Assembly (NCBI GenBank): GCA_009691805.1
Contig: SIAK01000013.1
Location: 1-60,614, forward strand
DNA from: Phycisphaerales bacterium
GTDB lineage: Bacteria > Planctomycetota > Phycisphaerae > Phycisphaerales > SM1A02
Reading direction: 5' to 3'
Length of the DNA: 60,614 nucleotides
Under the pieces are notes generated by a model that searched no databases, was not told the origin of the DNA, and was given only the letters and a program-made list of their open reading frames with translations. The translations under genes and the position numbers were made by a program. Positions 17,633 to 27,324 of this stretch are shown piece after piece (position 1 is the stretch's first letter; every line of letters begins with the position of its first letter).

Positions 17633-17638
17633 TAGACT
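17633..17638 (+). promoter_or_regulatory. candidate -10 element of the polyferredoxin-TPR gene (leaderless arrangement)
   Basis: TAGACT ends 6 nt before ATG 17645. TAGACTGCGC is identical to the 8712 element and differs by one base from the ACIII promoter at 30174. Confidence 0.45.
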
Positions 17639-17644
17639 GCGCAC

Positions 17645-19654
17645 ATGAGTTGCCCGTCGAAGCGTGAAGGTCGCAGCCCCATTCCTGATGTCTCGCTCAC
17701 CGTGCTCCGCACGACGGGTGCGGGCGCAACGGACAAGTCGCCGCATTCCCACATGGGATGGAAACGCGCGGTCATCCTCGGCATCGTGCAATTGTTGATC
17801 ATCGTGCACATCGTGCAATACGCGATGAGTGGTGAAACGATTGCGCCACTCGAGCCGAGCGAGGGGATGAAGACGATGAAGGACGGCATCGTCACAGCGG
17901 GGTTCTTGCTCTTCGCCGTCGCGCTGATTTCAACCGCGATTCTCGGTCGATGGTTCTGCGGTTGGGGCTGCCACGTCGTGATGCTGCAAGATCTTTGCGG
18001 TTGGATCATGAAGAAATTTGGCGTTCGCCCGCACGCATTTCGATCGCGTTTGCTGCTCTATTTGCCGCTCGGACTTGCGATCTACATGTTCCTCTGGCCG
18101 CTCTTCTATCGACTCGCGATTGCGCCGTGGACGATGCCGGAGTTGGCGACTCCCGCGCTGTCCTTTGAGTTGACCGTCACAAATTTCTGGGCGACATTTC
18201 CTGGCGTGATCATGGCGGTGCCGTTTCTCTTGGTCTGCGGATTCTTGACGGTCTACATGCTTGGTTCGAAGGGGTACTGCACATACGCGTGTCCATACGG
18301 TGGATTTTTCGCGCCGCTCGACGAGATCGCGCCGATGCGCATTCGCGTGACGGATGCGTGTGATCAGTGCGGTCACTGCACGGCAGTGTGCACTTCGAAT
18401 GTGGAAGTGCATCGCGAGGTGCATGACTTCGGGATGGTCGTGAATCAAGGCTGCATGAAATGCATGGACTGCGTGAGCGCATGTCCGAAAGACGCGCTGT
18501 ATTTCGGACTCGGCATGCCCGCGTTTTTGGCGAAGCCGCGCGTGGAACCGAAGCCGAGCGCGCGCTGGGATCTTTCGATGCGCGAAGAGGTCGCGCTCTC
18601 TCTCGTCGCGCTCATCGCATTCTTCAGTGTGCGCGGCACGATTTCATTGCCGCTGCTCTTCGCGGCGGGAGTTGCTGCGATCGCTGCGTTTATCGCGTGG
18701 AAATCTTGGGAGATGCTGAAGACTCCCGCGGTGCGCTTCCATCGATTCCAATTGAAACTCGCAGGCAGATTGCGTTCGAGCGGATGGGTGTTTGCGGGCA
18801 TCACTGCATTTGTGTTTGCGGGCTTCCTCTACGTGGGCGCGATCAACGCGGCAGTGTTGCTCGCGAATCGCGCGAGCGAAGGCGTGGTGACACCCGCCGA
18901 AGTCGTGTTCTCGGGTTCACCCGTCACACCCAATACGCAAGAGCGCGCGGCTGCGGAACGCGCGATTGCGCTGTATTCCTACGCACTTCCAGCTCCCGTT
19001 GGAATTGGATTCAACGGCCCGTGGATCCTCAGCGTCGAAAGTCGCATCGCGTATTTGCGCTGCGTGTTGGGAGATTACGAAGGCGCCGAAGCAATGTTGC
19101 GCGCAGCCGGCGAACGCGATGGTTGGAGCGAAGCGATTGCCACCGGAGTTGGACAAACGTTGAAGGGTCGCGGAAGGCTTGATCTTGCGAGCGCGTGGGG
19201 TGCCGAACAATGTGCGGTGCATCCCGAGTGGGATGGATTCGCAGATTCCGCGAGTGTGTGGTTGCGTGATGAAGGCAGGACGGCCGAAGCGATTCTGTTG
19301 ATCCGCAAGGCGGTCACGCAACATCCAGATTCACTCGCGCTGCTGCGACGATTGTCGCTCTTGCTTTGCGAGAGTGGTGATGCGGCGTTGCGAAACGAAG
19401 GCATCGCGGTGATTGATTTCACGCTTGAAATCGCGCCCGACAATGCGTTCGCGTATGTCGCGCGCGGTCGTGCATTCCGCGACGCGCAAGACTTCACACG
19501 CGCTGAAGCGGACTTGCGAAAGGCCGCCGAACTCGCGCCACAGAGTTCCATGGTGCTCGACACACTTGGTCAGTTCCTCATGAGCATCGACAAGGTGCGC
19601 GAAGCCGCGGGCATCCTCAAGCAAGCGGGCGAGCTTCGACTGAAGGGCGCGTGA
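17645..19654 (+). CDS. NapH/NosR-like polyferredoxin membrane protein fused to TPR repeats
   Basis: The 669-aa fusion begins with a NapH/NosR-type core: several membrane helices, the paired motifs FCGWGC (about residue 104) and GYCTYACPYGG, then two 4Fe-4S motifs CDQCGHCTAVC (about 238) and CMKCMDCVSACP (about 270). Further helices lie near 315-350 and 380-405. Residues 425-669 are periplasmic or cytosolic tetratricopeptide-like helices (RAIALYSYALP, RAFRDAQDFTRAEADLRKAAELAP). The core should move electrons across or along the membrane; the TPR part suggests docking of a partner. No nitrate, nitrous-oxide or cbb3 assembly genes adjoin it. Function unknown. Confidence 0.85.
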   Translation: MSCPSKREGRSPIPDVSLTVLRTTGAGATDKSPHSHMGWKRAVILGIVQLLIIVHIVQYAMSGETIAPLEPSEGMKTMKDGIVTAGFLLFAVALISTAILGRWFCGWGCHVVMLQDLCGWIMKKFGVRPHAFRSRLLLYLPLGLAIYMFLWPLFYRLAIAPWTMPELATPALSFELTVTNFWATFPGVIMAVPFLLVCGFLTVYMLGSKGYCTYACPYGGFFAPLDEIAPMRIRVTDACDQCGHCTAVCTSNVEVHREVHDFGMVVNQGCMKCMDCVSACPKDALYFGLGMPAFLAKPRVEPKPSARWDLSMREEVALSLVALIAFFSVRGTISLPLLFAAGVAAIAAFIAWKSWEMLKTPAVRFHRFQLKLAGRLRSSGWVFAGITAFVFAGFLYVGAINAAVLLANRASEGVVTPAEVVFSGSPVTPNTQERAAAERAIALYSYALPAPVGIGFNGPWILSVESRIAYLRCVLGDYEGAEAMLRAAGERDGWSEAIATGVGQTLKGRGRLDLASAWGAEQCAVHPEWDGFADSASVWLRDEGRTAEAILLIRKAVTQHPDSLALLRRLSLLLCESGDAALRNEGIAVIDFTLEIAPDNAFAYVARGRAFRDAQDFTRAEADLRKAAELAPQSSMVLDTLGQFLMSIDKVREAAGILKQAGELRLKGA

Positions 19655-20110
19655 TCAACTATCGGCGCGCATGAAGAGGTCGTAGAGTTCGGCGGGCGTC
19701 GTCGCGGCGTACGCGAGATGGCGGAACTGCGGACTCGACATGATCTTGGAGATCTTTCCGAGCGCTTGAATGTGCTCGTCCTTCTTCTCTGGCTTCGAGA
19801 TCAAAAGCACGATCAACTGCACGGGCTTCTTGTCGATCGAACCAAACTCCATCGGCATCGCAGGCTTTCCAATGCCGAGCGCGAGGTCATTGACAGCGGC
19901 GCATTTGCCGTGCGGAATCGCAAGCCCTTCACCGATGCCCGTGGATCGCTGCGACTCACGCTCCCACACTGCACGTTTCACCGCTTCGCTGTCACTACAG
20001 CCGCCGCACGATGCAATCGCGTCGACGAGTTCGTTGATCGCAGTCTGCTTGTCCGTCGACACGAGTGGCGTGCGAACGGCATTCGGGTTGAGAAGATCAG
20101 CAAGGCGCAT
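19655..20110 (-). CDS. ptsN: PTS IIA-like nitrogen regulatory protein (PtsN family)
   Basis: The 151-aa EIIA domain carries the phosphorylatable His in GEGLAIPHGK and the conserved ELVDAIA and LIVLLISKPEKKDEHIQALGKIS segments of the fructose/nitrogen IIA family. It is probably a regulatory phosphocarrier rather than a sugar transporter, as no IIB or IIC genes are near. It lies 48 nt downstream of the rRNA methyltransferase. Its TGA abuts the TGA of the convergent polyferredoxin gene in the palindrome TGATCA. A specific regulatory target cannot be inferred. Confidence 0.9.
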   Translation of the reverse strand: MRLADLLNPNAVRTPLVSTDKQTAINELVDAIASCGGCSDSEAVKRAVWERESQRSTGIGEGLAIPHGKCAAVNDLALGIGKPAMPMEFGSIDKKPVQLIVLLISKPEKKDEHIQALGKISKIMSSPQFRHLAYAATTPAELYDLFMRADS

Positions 20111-20158
20111 GAGCGAGAGACGAGCGTTGAGGGGGAATCAAAGTTGGAAGCGGAGATG

Positions 20159-21655
20159 TTAGCGCGACTCTTCATTGTCAACAGGAGCCGCGCGCAACGC
20201 GCCTCCCGACTGCTTCACCAAGAGCGCGTGGAAGCCGCCGTCGGCATACGTTTCCAGTGGCGCGCCAGGGATTCCGGTCGGAAGAATCAGGCGATCGAGA
20301 ATGAGTGAGAGTTCGTGCACCTTCGCGAGGCGCTTCGCTTGACGAATGTTTTCCGCCGCCTCAATCGAGCACGTTGTGTAGACGAGCAAGCCGCCAGTCT
20401 TGAGAAGACCGACTGCGGGATCAGAAATGTCGCGTTGCTTCGCGATGACGCTGTCGAGCCGCTTTTTCGCGAAACGAAAACGCGCTTCCGCACGACGCGC
20501 GAGCACGCCGGTGTTCGAGCAGGGGACATCGAGAATGAGAAGATCAGTGCGACCCGCGGCTTCGCGCAGCAGCGACTCAGGATCGAGTGCGCGAATGTTC
20601 GGGTGACCTTCCGCAAGTTGCGCGAGCGAAGCGAAACGCACAGGATCAGGATCCGTCGCAAGCACTGTCGCGTTGGGATAGAGCGCGGCGAGTTGTCGCG
20701 TCTTCGTACCGCGACCAGCGCAGAGATCGACGATCAGACTTGGCGCGTGGAACAGATGTCGCGCCGCCGACGCAACACACTCCGCGCTTGTGGAATCTTG
20801 CACGCGTCGTGTGCGTGTCGTGTCTTCTGCAAGCCACGCGAGCATCGCGTCATGCGGTCCCGTCCACACCGCGAATCCCTCTTGCGAGTGCGGTTGCATG
20901 TGCGGATGGTTCGCTGCGTCGCCGCATGGCGTCACGACGATCGGTGACTCCACAAGCGTGTGCAGTGCGCAGTTGACCGCCTCATCCCAGCCAAACTGCG
21001 CGATCCATTGCAGCAGCAGTTCGCGGCCAACCGCAGTTTGCTCTGCGAGTCGCGTGGCGTGCTCTTCACTGAAAACGTCTTTGTGCAAACGAATCGCGCT
21101 GCCGTCCGCGAGTGGAATGAGATCGCGTCGCTTGCGATCGAGAATCTCAGGCGCGCCAAACGGCAGCGTTTCCGCGATGTTGTCAGCGACTTTGCGCAGC
21201 ACAGCATTGACGAATGCGGCGGCGCCCGGTCGCAGCGCGCGCTTCACCCATTCAACACTGCCATCGACCGCAGCGTGCGGCGGAACAGACATGAAAAGTA
21301 ACTGCGCCGTGCCACCAACAAGCGCGGCTTGAATAGGCTTCTCAAGCAGATGCCAGGCTTTGGACAGATGCGGACGAATGCACGCAGTGATCGTCGTCCA
21401 TCGACGAATCGCCGCAAGTTCAATCGCACGTGCGAAGGCTGCATCGCGCGGATCAAGATGCGCAACATCGGGACCACCGAGCGCGAGATCGGGAAATCGT
21501 CGCGTCTGCACGAGGAGTCGATCGAGCGCAACACCGCGCGCGTCCTTCGGGATGAAGTCCGCGCGCGGTGTGCGTTCGCGCGTGCCGTCGTTGTGGCGTG
21601 TGCCCGAGTGTCGAATGTTCTTTTCTCGAGCGCGATTTGAATCTGGATGTTTCAC
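20159..21655 (-). CDS. rsmB: 16S rRNA (cytosine-C5)-methyltransferase, RsmB/Sun family
   Basis: The 498-aa protein joins an N-terminal NusB-like helical RNA-binding region (about 35-190) to an SAM-dependent methyltransferase. Motifs are VDLCAGRGTKTRQLA (SAM site), LDVPCSNTGVLARR (motif IV Cys) and YTTCSIEAAEN (catalytic motif VI Cys). RsmB methylates C967 of 16S rRNA in E. coli. The GTG start at 21655 lies 9 nt after the metK stop with no Shine-Dalgarno site, suggesting translational coupling to the SAM synthetase whose product it uses. An internal start is possible. Confidence 0.88.
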   Translation of the reverse strand: MKHPDSNRAREKNIRHSGTRHNDGTRERTPRADFIPKDARGVALDRLLVQTRRFPDLALGGPDVAHLDPRDAAFARAIELAAIRRWTTITACIRPHLSKAWHLLEKPIQAALVGGTAQLLFMSVPPHAAVDGSVEWVKRALRPGAAAFVNAVLRKVADNIAETLPFGAPEILDRKRRDLIPLADGSAIRLHKDVFSEEHATRLAEQTAVGRELLLQWIAQFGWDEAVNCALHTLVESPIVVTPCGDAANHPHMQPHSQEGFAVWTGPHDAMLAWLAEDTTRTRRVQDSTSAECVASAARHLFHAPSLIVDLCAGRGTKTRQLAALYPNATVLATDPDPVRFASLAQLAEGHPNIRALDPESLLREAAGRTDLLILDVPCSNTGVLARRAEARFRFAKKRLDSVIAKQRDISDPAVGLLKTGGLLVYTTCSIEAAENIRQAKRLAKVHELSLILDRLILPTGIPGAPLETYADGGFHALLVKQSGGALRAAPVDNEESR

Positions 21656-21664
21656 GAGATGGAG

Positions 21665-22930
21665 TCAGACGGCTGTGAGCGCGCGTTTCTTCGACTTAGA
21701 TCCCGTGCTGCCCGCGCCCTTGCTTGAGCCGACGGACTTCGCCGCCGACTTGCGCAGCGCGGCCGCGAGATCAGTTTTCTCCCATGTGAAGGTGCCCTTG
21801 CCCTCTTCACCTGGTTCGCGACCGAAGTGACCATGACGCGCGGTTGGCGAATAGATCGGCGCGCGCAACTTGAGTTGCTCGATCAAACCGAATGGCGTGA
21901 GATCGAAATGCTCGCGAACAATCTTGCTGAGAATCACGTCATCTACCGTGCCCGTGCCTTGCGTATCGACGAACACAGAGACAGGCTCCGCTACACCGAT
22001 CGCGTACGCGAGTTGCACTTCGCACACGGTCGCGAGTTTGGATGCGACGATGTTCTTCGCGATGTAACGCGCCATGTACGCAGCGCTGCGATCGACCTTC
22101 GATGGATCCTTGCCGCTGAACGCGCCGCCGCCGTGACGACCGCGACCACCATAGGTATCGACGATGATCTTGCGACCAGTGAGACCGCAATCGCCGTGAG
22201 GACCGCCGATTTCGAACTGACCAGTTGGGTTCACGAAGACCTTCACGTCCGAGTGCCACCACGAACCGAGCACAGGCTTGATGATCTGTTCCGTGATCGC
22301 AGCCTTCAGTTCCGCTTGGCGCTTCTCGCCATTCCACATCGGCGCGTGCTGCGTGGAGAGCACGACAGTCTCGACGCGCTTGGGTTCGATGCCTTCGTAT
22401 TCGAAAGTCACTTGGCTCTTTGCATCAGGACGAAGTCCCTCGATCGTGCCGTTCTCGCGCGCAGTTGCTTGTCGTTCGACAAGACGATGCGCGAAGTCAA
22501 TCGGCAGCGGCATGAATCGTTCGCTCTCGCGGCATGCGAATCCGAACATCATGCCTTGATCGCCGGCACCTTGCGCGCGCTTGGACTTGCGCACGACGCC
22601 GCGCGCGATGTCTGCAGATTGTTCATGGAGCAAGTTGATGACACCGCAACCGCGCGCGTCGAATCCCATCGCTGCATCGTTGTAGCCAATGCGTGCGATT
22701 GCGTCGCGCACAGTCTGCTGCACGTCGAATGGCTTCTTGTGGTTGTGGACGAATTTGATTTCGCCCGCGACGACAACTTGCGCAGTCGTGACCAACGTCT
22801 CGCAGGCGCAACGGCCTTCAGGGTCGTGCGTGAGAATGAGATCGAGGATCGCATCGGAAATCTGGTCAGCCACCTTATCTGGGTGACCCATGGAGACGCT
22901 TTCGGAAGTGAAGAGGTAGCGGTTCGACAC
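21665..22930 (-). CDS. metK: S-adenosylmethionine synthetase
   Basis: The 421-aa protein contains the MetK signatures [29 protein letters not shown] and [19 protein letters not shown]. It makes SAM from methionine and ATP. The Lys/Ser-rich tail after residue 395 is an extension relative to most homologues. The start is GTG 22930, preceded by AGGAA about 10 nt upstream. I examined the 242-nt upstream gap for SAM riboswitch motifs and saw none. It heads a metK-rsmB-ptsN unit. Confidence 0.96.
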   Translation of the reverse strand: MSNRYLFTSESVSMGHPDKVADQISDAILDLILTHDPEGRCACETLVTTAQVVVAGEIKFVHNHKKPFDVQQTVRDAIARIGYNDAAMGFDARGCGVINLLHEQSADIARGVVRKSKRAQGAGDQGMMFGFACRESERFMPLPIDFAHRLVERQATARENGTIEGLRPDAKSQVTFEYEGIEPKRVETVVLSTQHAPMWNGEKRQAELKAAITEQIIKPVLGSWWHSDVKVFVNPTGQFEIGGPHGDCGLTGRKIIVDTYGGRGRHGGGAFSGKDPSKVDRSAAYMARYIAKNIVASKLATVCEVQLAYAIGVAEPVSVFVDTQGTGTVDDVILSKIVREHFDLTPFGLIEQLKLRAPIYSPTARHGHFGREPGEEGKGTFTWEKTDLAAALRKSAAKSVGSSKGAGSTGSKSKKRALTAV

Positions 22931-23172
22931 GAGTGGTGATTCCTAGAGAGGCAGAGGAGGACGAAGAACCCGCTCGAGATGCGCGGGCGGCATAGGGCAG
23001 GAGGGGGCGTTGATGATAGCGAGGAAGCCTGTTTCACCGACCTAGAGCGCACAGTCGGTAGAGAATTGTTCGTGAGAACTGCATTTTCCTTTCCTTGGGA
23101 ACCTTCGGGTGATTCGCGGAGTAGATTGAGAGCGAACTCGCTCGCAAAAAAACCATTAGATTCGAACCCATC

Positions 23173-24669
23173 GTGCCACTTCTCGCGCCCATTCTCTGCT
23201 CGCTGCTCCTCGCAGCACCACCAGTGCTTGAGGGGCCAATGCTTGTCACCGAAGCATTGGGCGGGAACGCGACTGGGCATGTGCTTGTGAAACTCGCGCA
23301 GGGTGTGCGAGCAGAACGAGATCTCGCGGGCAATTGGAAACTTCGATCGTCAAAGCCGACACTGCGATTGACCGAAACCGCGAGCGCGCGCGTGCTGCGA
23401 AGCATCGGCGCGTCGCGTGTTTCCGCCGTGTTTGAGCAGGCACCCAAGCATGCGGCGCTCGCGACTTCACTTGGACTCACGCGTTGGTCGCGCATCACGA
23501 TTCCTGAAGGAAGTAACGCGCAACAGTGTGTGCGATCCTTGCTCTCGTTGCGCGGGCTCATTGAATGCGCCGAAGTCGATGGCATCGGATCAAGTGCAAC
23601 GACACCGAACGATTCTGATTTCTGGTTTCAGTACGCGCTGCAGAACACCGGTCAAACGATTACGGGCGTCGTCGGCATTGTGAACGCAGACATCGGAGCG
23701 ACCGAAGCATGGGATCTCACGACGGGCAACGATGTCATCATCGCGGTACTTGACTCAGGAGTCGATGCGCATCCAGAGCTCGCGGGTCGATTGCTGCCTG
23801 GTTACAACTTTCCTGACAACACAACCACGACGACGGATGAATGTTCGCACGGCACGCATATCGCGGGAATCCTCGCAGCCAAAGGCAACAACGGCGTTGG
23901 GGTCGCGGGACTCTCATGGAACGCGCGCATTCTTCCTGGCGTTGTCGTGAACGGATGTACGGGATTTGAGAGTGACGCGGGCGAAGGCGTCGTGTGGGCG
24001 ATCGATCAAGGATCACGTCTGATCAACATGAGCTTGCAGTACTACACCGGCACGACCGTCTTGCATGACGCGGTGATTTACGCGGTGAATCGAGGCGGCA
24101 TCGTCGTTGCAGCCACGGGCAACAATGGAAACGGAACCGTCGCGTTCCCCGCGCGCTGGGATGAAACGATCGCGGTTGCGGCCACGGATAATCGTGATCT
24201 ACGCGCGAGTTTTTCCAACTACGGAGCAACCGTGGATATCGCCGCGCCTGGCGTTGGAATCTGGTCGACGATTTCCTCCAGTGGTTACACGCAGAAAAAT
24301 GGAACGAGTCAAGCGGTGCCGCACGTGACAGGCACGATCGCGTTGATGCGCGCAGTCAATCCAACGATCACGCTTGCGGAGGTTCGCGCGATTCTTTCCG
24401 CAACAGCGAAGGACATCGCGCCCGCTGGGTTTGATCAGTGGACCGGTGCAGGCCGCATTGATGCGGGCGCCGCGGTCGCTGCAGCAATGCCCGTGTACGA
24501 CATCGCGGATTTCAATCACGACTTGCTGGTCAACGCGCAAGACCTCGCGATCTTCCTCCAGAGTTGGGGCGCATGTGCGGATTGCGATGGATGCCCCACG
24601 GACTTGGATGGAAATTGCATCGTGGATTCGCCCGACCTCACGGTGCTGCTCTCCCATTGGAACGGTTGA
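23173..24669 (+). CDS. secreted subtilisin-like serine protease (S8) with C-terminal dockerin-like repeats
   Basis: The 498-aa protein starts at GTG 23173 with a short signal peptide (LLAPILCSLLLAAPP). The peptidase domain has the S8 triad: Asp194 in AVLDSGVDAHPEL, His226 in CSHGTHIAGIL and Ser379 in NGTSQAVPHVTG; the oxyanion Asn is probably in ATGNNGNG. The C-terminus bears two EF-hand-like repeats (DFNHDLLVNAQDLAIFLQSWG and DLDGNCIVDSPDLTVLLSHW, each roughly 20 residues) linked by a Cys-rich turn, a Phycisphaerae hallmark of exported proteins. It probably degrades extracellular protein. TAGATT 10 nt before the GTG may be its -10. The nuclease gene follows 20 nt downstream. Confidence 0.92.
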   Translation: MPLLAPILCSLLLAAPPVLEGPMLVTEALGGNATGHVLVKLAQGVRAERDLAGNWKLRSSKPTLRLTETASARVLRSIGASRVSAVFEQAPKHAALATSLGLTRWSRITIPEGSNAQQCVRSLLSLRGLIECAEVDGIGSSATTPNDSDFWFQYALQNTGQTITGVVGIVNADIGATEAWDLTTGNDVIIAVLDSGVDAHPELAGRLLPGYNFPDNTTTTTDECSHGTHIAGILAAKGNNGVGVAGLSWNARILPGVVVNGCTGFESDAGEGVVWAIDQGSRLINMSLQYYTGTTVLHDAVIYAVNRGGIVVAATGNNGNGTVAFPARWDETIAVAATDNRDLRASFSNYGATVDIAAPGVGIWSTISSSGYTQKNGTSQAVPHVTGTIALMRAVNPTITLAEVRAILSATAKDIAPAGFDQWTGAGRIDAGAAVAAAMPVYDIADFNHDLLVNAQDLAIFLQSWGACADCDGCPTDLDGNCIVDSPDLTVLLSHWNG

Positions 24670-24677
24670 GCCTCGCC

Positions 24678-24683
24678 TACACT
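24678..24683 (+). promoter_or_regulatory. candidate -10 element of the bifunctional nuclease gene (leaderless arrangement)
   Basis: TACACT ends 6 nt before ATG 24690 and immediately follows the protease stop region, so the nuclease-truD pair may have its own leaderless transcript. Confidence 0.4.
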
Positions 24684-24689
24684 GACAGA

Positions 24690-25172
24690 ATGTCCATCGC
24701 TATCGAACTTGAACGCGTGTTGATTCTCGACGCGTCCGACGAACAGTTCATTCAACTGCGCGAATGCGTCGATGCGTCCACTTCGGTCGCGAGTGCGATC
24801 GGCCGCGTCTTTTCAATCAAGATCGGCACGCCTGAAGCGATCGCGATTGAACGACGGTTGCGCGGCTATCCAGCGCCTCGACCACAGACGCATGACCTCC
24901 TTGCAGCGGCGATTCAAACGCTCGGCGCGAAAGTGTTGCGCGTCGAAATCCACGCGCTTGAAGAAGGCACATTCTTCGCGAACATCGTGATGCAACGGTT
25001 TGGTGAGAGTGACGAGATTGCACTCGATGCGCGACCTAGCGATGCCATCGCGCTTGCGGTCGGACTTCATGTTCCACTGTTTGCCACAGAATCAGTGCTC
25101 GAAATTGCGAGCGAATCGCCGATCGTTGTAGAACCGCCTGTCTTTGATACTGAGGATGGCGAAGATGACTGA
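24690..25172 (+). CDS. bifunctional nuclease domain protein (DUF151 family)
   Basis: The 160-aa protein matches the BFN/DUF151 fold: LERVLILDASDEQFIQLRE, RPQTHDLLAAAIQTLGAKV and DARPSDAIALAVGLHVPLFA. The RPSDAIALA motif is the family hallmark. Members have been described as DNase/RNase in plants; bacterial roles are mostly untested. The acidic tail ends GEDD. Its stop codon overlaps the truD start region by 8 nt, so the two are coupled. Confidence 0.9.
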   Translation: MSIAIELERVLILDASDEQFIQLRECVDASTSVASAIGRVFSIKIGTPEAIAIERRLRGYPAPRPQTHDLLAAAIQTLGAKVLRVEIHALEEGTFFANIVMQRFGESDEIALDARPSDAIALAVGLHVPLFATESVLEIASESPIVVEPPVFDTEDGEDD

Positions 25173-26550
25173 TCTGTCACTTGACAACTTTGGCGCCACG
25201 AGTGCCGAACAGCCCAACAATGAGCCGCCCGCAGCGTGGGTCAGTGATGGTGATGTGCTCACTCGACGCGAGCCTAGCCAGGGTCGGCGCGTCTCCACGG
25301 ATGCCGCACTCGGCGGCGTGCTGAAAGTTCGGCCGGAAGATTTTTTGGTCGACGAGATTCCTTCCTACGACCCCGTCGGCGATGGCGAACATCTGTATCT
25401 GGGCGTGCAGAAGAGTGACATGCCGCACGGCGAAATGATGGCAGTCCTCGCGCGACATTTCAAAGTGGATGAAAGCGTGATTGGCTTTGCGGGCATGAAG
25501 GATCGCGTCGCGATCACGCGGCAGTCGGTGTCGATTCATATGCCGGGCCGCACGGCGGAACTCAATGGAGTGTTTCCACCGCTTGAGCATGGACGCATGC
25601 AATTCCTGTGGTCGAAGCGGCATCTGAACAAGTTGCGCCGCGGACATTTGAAGGGCAATCGGTTCTCGATTCGCGTGCGCGATGTGGATCCGCTCGGTGT
25701 GCGGCAGGTCTACCGCTCGATGCAAACGCTCGAGAAAACAGGCGTTCCCGCGTATTTCGGCGAACAACGCTTTGGCTATCGACGGAACAATCATCTCTGC
25801 GGTCTTGCGCTCTTACAGTCTCAGCCGCAAGTGCTGCTCGATGAGATGCTCGGCGCGCGCGGCGCGTTGTTTCCGCCGCGACAGTTGTCGTTCCGTCGAC
25901 TCTATGACGAAGGCAAGTTTGCCGAAGCGCTGCCTGGATGGGGACGCAATGACCGCGCTGAACGCATTGCGATGCAGGCACTCGTACGAGGTCGCGACGC
26001 AGCGGGTGCGGTGCGCGCGTTGCCGGAGTACATCAAATCATTTTGGATCAGCGCGCTGCAGAGTGCGATCTTCAACGCGAATCTTGATGCGCGCGTGACC
26101 GAAGGTTCGTATGCGAGCCTGGTCGAAGGCGACATCATGTTCAAGCACGATTCGGGAGCGTGTTTCCAAGCGAGTGACGCCACGGCGGATGAGATTGCAT
26201 CGCGACTCGCGAGCGCAGAGATATCGCCCACCGGACCACTCCACGGCGCAGGCATGTTGCAACCAACCGCGCGCGTGGCGCAGCTTGAAGAAGCAGCCGT
26301 GCGCGCGTTCGATGCAACGCTCGAATCCGTGACCGCGCCGAATCCGATCGCGTACGCGGGCGCGCGCCGACCATTGCGCGTGTTCTTTTCGAACTGGGAA
26401 ATCGAAGGCGGCGTCGACGAACACGGCGCGTTCATTCGCTGCGCGTTCGATTTACCGAAGGGCGCGTTCGCCACCGTGATGATGCGCGAACTTTTGGGCG
26501 CAGTCGTTCCTTCTATCGACGGCCGCCATATCGATACCGAACAATCGTGA
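25165..26550 (+). CDS. truD: tRNA pseudouridine(13) synthase TruD
   Basis: The 461-aa protein shows TruD motifs: RPEDFLVDEI, the catalytic GFAGMKDRVAITRQ (nucleophile Asp in MKD), LKGNRFSIRVRD and GVPAYFGEQRFGY. It isomerises U13 of tRNA-Glu. A disordered N-terminus of about 45 residues precedes the domain. ATG 25165 is preferred over 25156 because GAGGA at 25152 lies at good spacing; it overlaps the nuclease gene. With truB at 10758 the window encodes two unrelated pseudouridine synthases. Confidence 0.93.
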   Translation: MTDLSLDNFGATSAEQPNNEPPAAWVSDGDVLTRREPSQGRRVSTDAALGGVLKVRPEDFLVDEIPSYDPVGDGEHLYLGVQKSDMPHGEMMAVLARHFKVDESVIGFAGMKDRVAITRQSVSIHMPGRTAELNGVFPPLEHGRMQFLWSKRHLNKLRRGHLKGNRFSIRVRDVDPLGVRQVYRSMQTLEKTGVPAYFGEQRFGYRRNNHLCGLALLQSQPQVLLDEMLGARGALFPPRQLSFRRLYDEGKFAEALPGWGRNDRAERIAMQALVRGRDAAGAVRALPEYIKSFWISALQSAIFNANLDARVTEGSYASLVEGDIMFKHDSGACFQASDATADEIASRLASAEISPTGPLHGAGMLQPTARVAQLEEAAVRAFDATLESVTAPNPIAYAGARRPLRVFFSNWEIEGGVDEHGAFIRCAFDLPKGAFATVMMRELLGAVVPSIDGRHIDTEQS

Positions 26551-26672
26551 ACCCATCCTCTCTGCGCATCGCGCCGCGTCGAGAGTGCATGGATTGACTA
26601 TTTGATCAGATCGATCATGGTTGCAGCGCATGGATGCTCCACACCAAGGACTTCGTCCGATGTGGGCTCGCG

Positions 26673-27305
26673 TCAGTGCCCGTTGGAGCACGCGAGCCGG
26701 ACTTGCGCGGCGGTGTCGCCTTCGTGATCGATGCGTACGGCGTTCCAACCGCATTCGAGTGCGGCGGCGCAGTTTTCTGCGAGATCATCGAAGAGCAGAA
26801 TGTCTTCTGGCTTCGCGTTGAGCGCGCGTTCAAAGGCGCGGAAGATTTCTTTGTTCGGCTTCTCGATGCCAAAGAGATGCGACGCGTGACGCGCGTCCAT
26901 CGCTTGTAACGCGGGGAGCGCGAGCAGATCTTTCCAATGCAGATCGTTTGTGTTTGAGAGGCACGCAGTGATCCAACCAGCGCTGCGCAGCCGCACGATT
27001 TCTTCGGCAATGCCTGGATACTCCGCGACGATCACCGACTGATGCGCGCGCGCGAGTTCATCCGTGCTTGCGATGCCTTCGCAGAGGCTAGCGAGTCGTT
27101 CAAGATACTCTTCGCCCGCAATTTCGCCGCGCTGATGTTGACGACCGAGCGCAGTTGCCGCAGGCGCGAGTGCGTCAAAGTCCGTTGCCGCGAGTCGATC
27201 TTCATCAATGCCCGCTGCGGCGAAAAGTTCGGGGTAAGTGCGACGAATCCGCACGACAACACCGCCGAGGTCAAAGCAGACGATCTTCTTTTTGGTTGCT
27301 TGCAT
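26673..27305 (-). CDS. HAD-superfamily hydrolase (subfamily IA)
   Basis: The 210-aa protein has the HAD motif I variant VCFDLGGVVV, motif II CLSNTND, the lysine in GIEKPNKEIF (motif III) and LFDDLAENC (motif IV). The DLG form of motif I is common among YihX-like phosphatases. It probably dephosphorylates a small sugar phosphate or nucleotide; the substrate is unknown. It lies 19 nt downstream of tadA in the same direction and likely shares its transcript. Confidence 0.9.
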   Translation of the reverse strand: MQATKKKIVCFDLGGVVVRIRRTYPELFAAAGIDEDRLAATDFDALAPAATALGRQHQRGEIAGEEYLERLASLCEGIASTDELARAHQSVIVAEYPGIAEEIVRLRSAGWITACLSNTNDLHWKDLLALPALQAMDARHASHLFGIEKPNKEIFRAFERALNAKPEDILLFDDLAENCAAALECGWNAVRIDHEGDTAAQVRLACSNGH

Positions 27306-27324
27306 GGGTGGAAGGGATCAGTCG

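Noticed and set aside
22931-23172. SAM or SAH riboswitch upstream of metK
   Set aside because: I looked for the conserved cores of SAM-I, SAM-II and SAH classes on the minus strand and saw none; a covariance-model scan would settle it.
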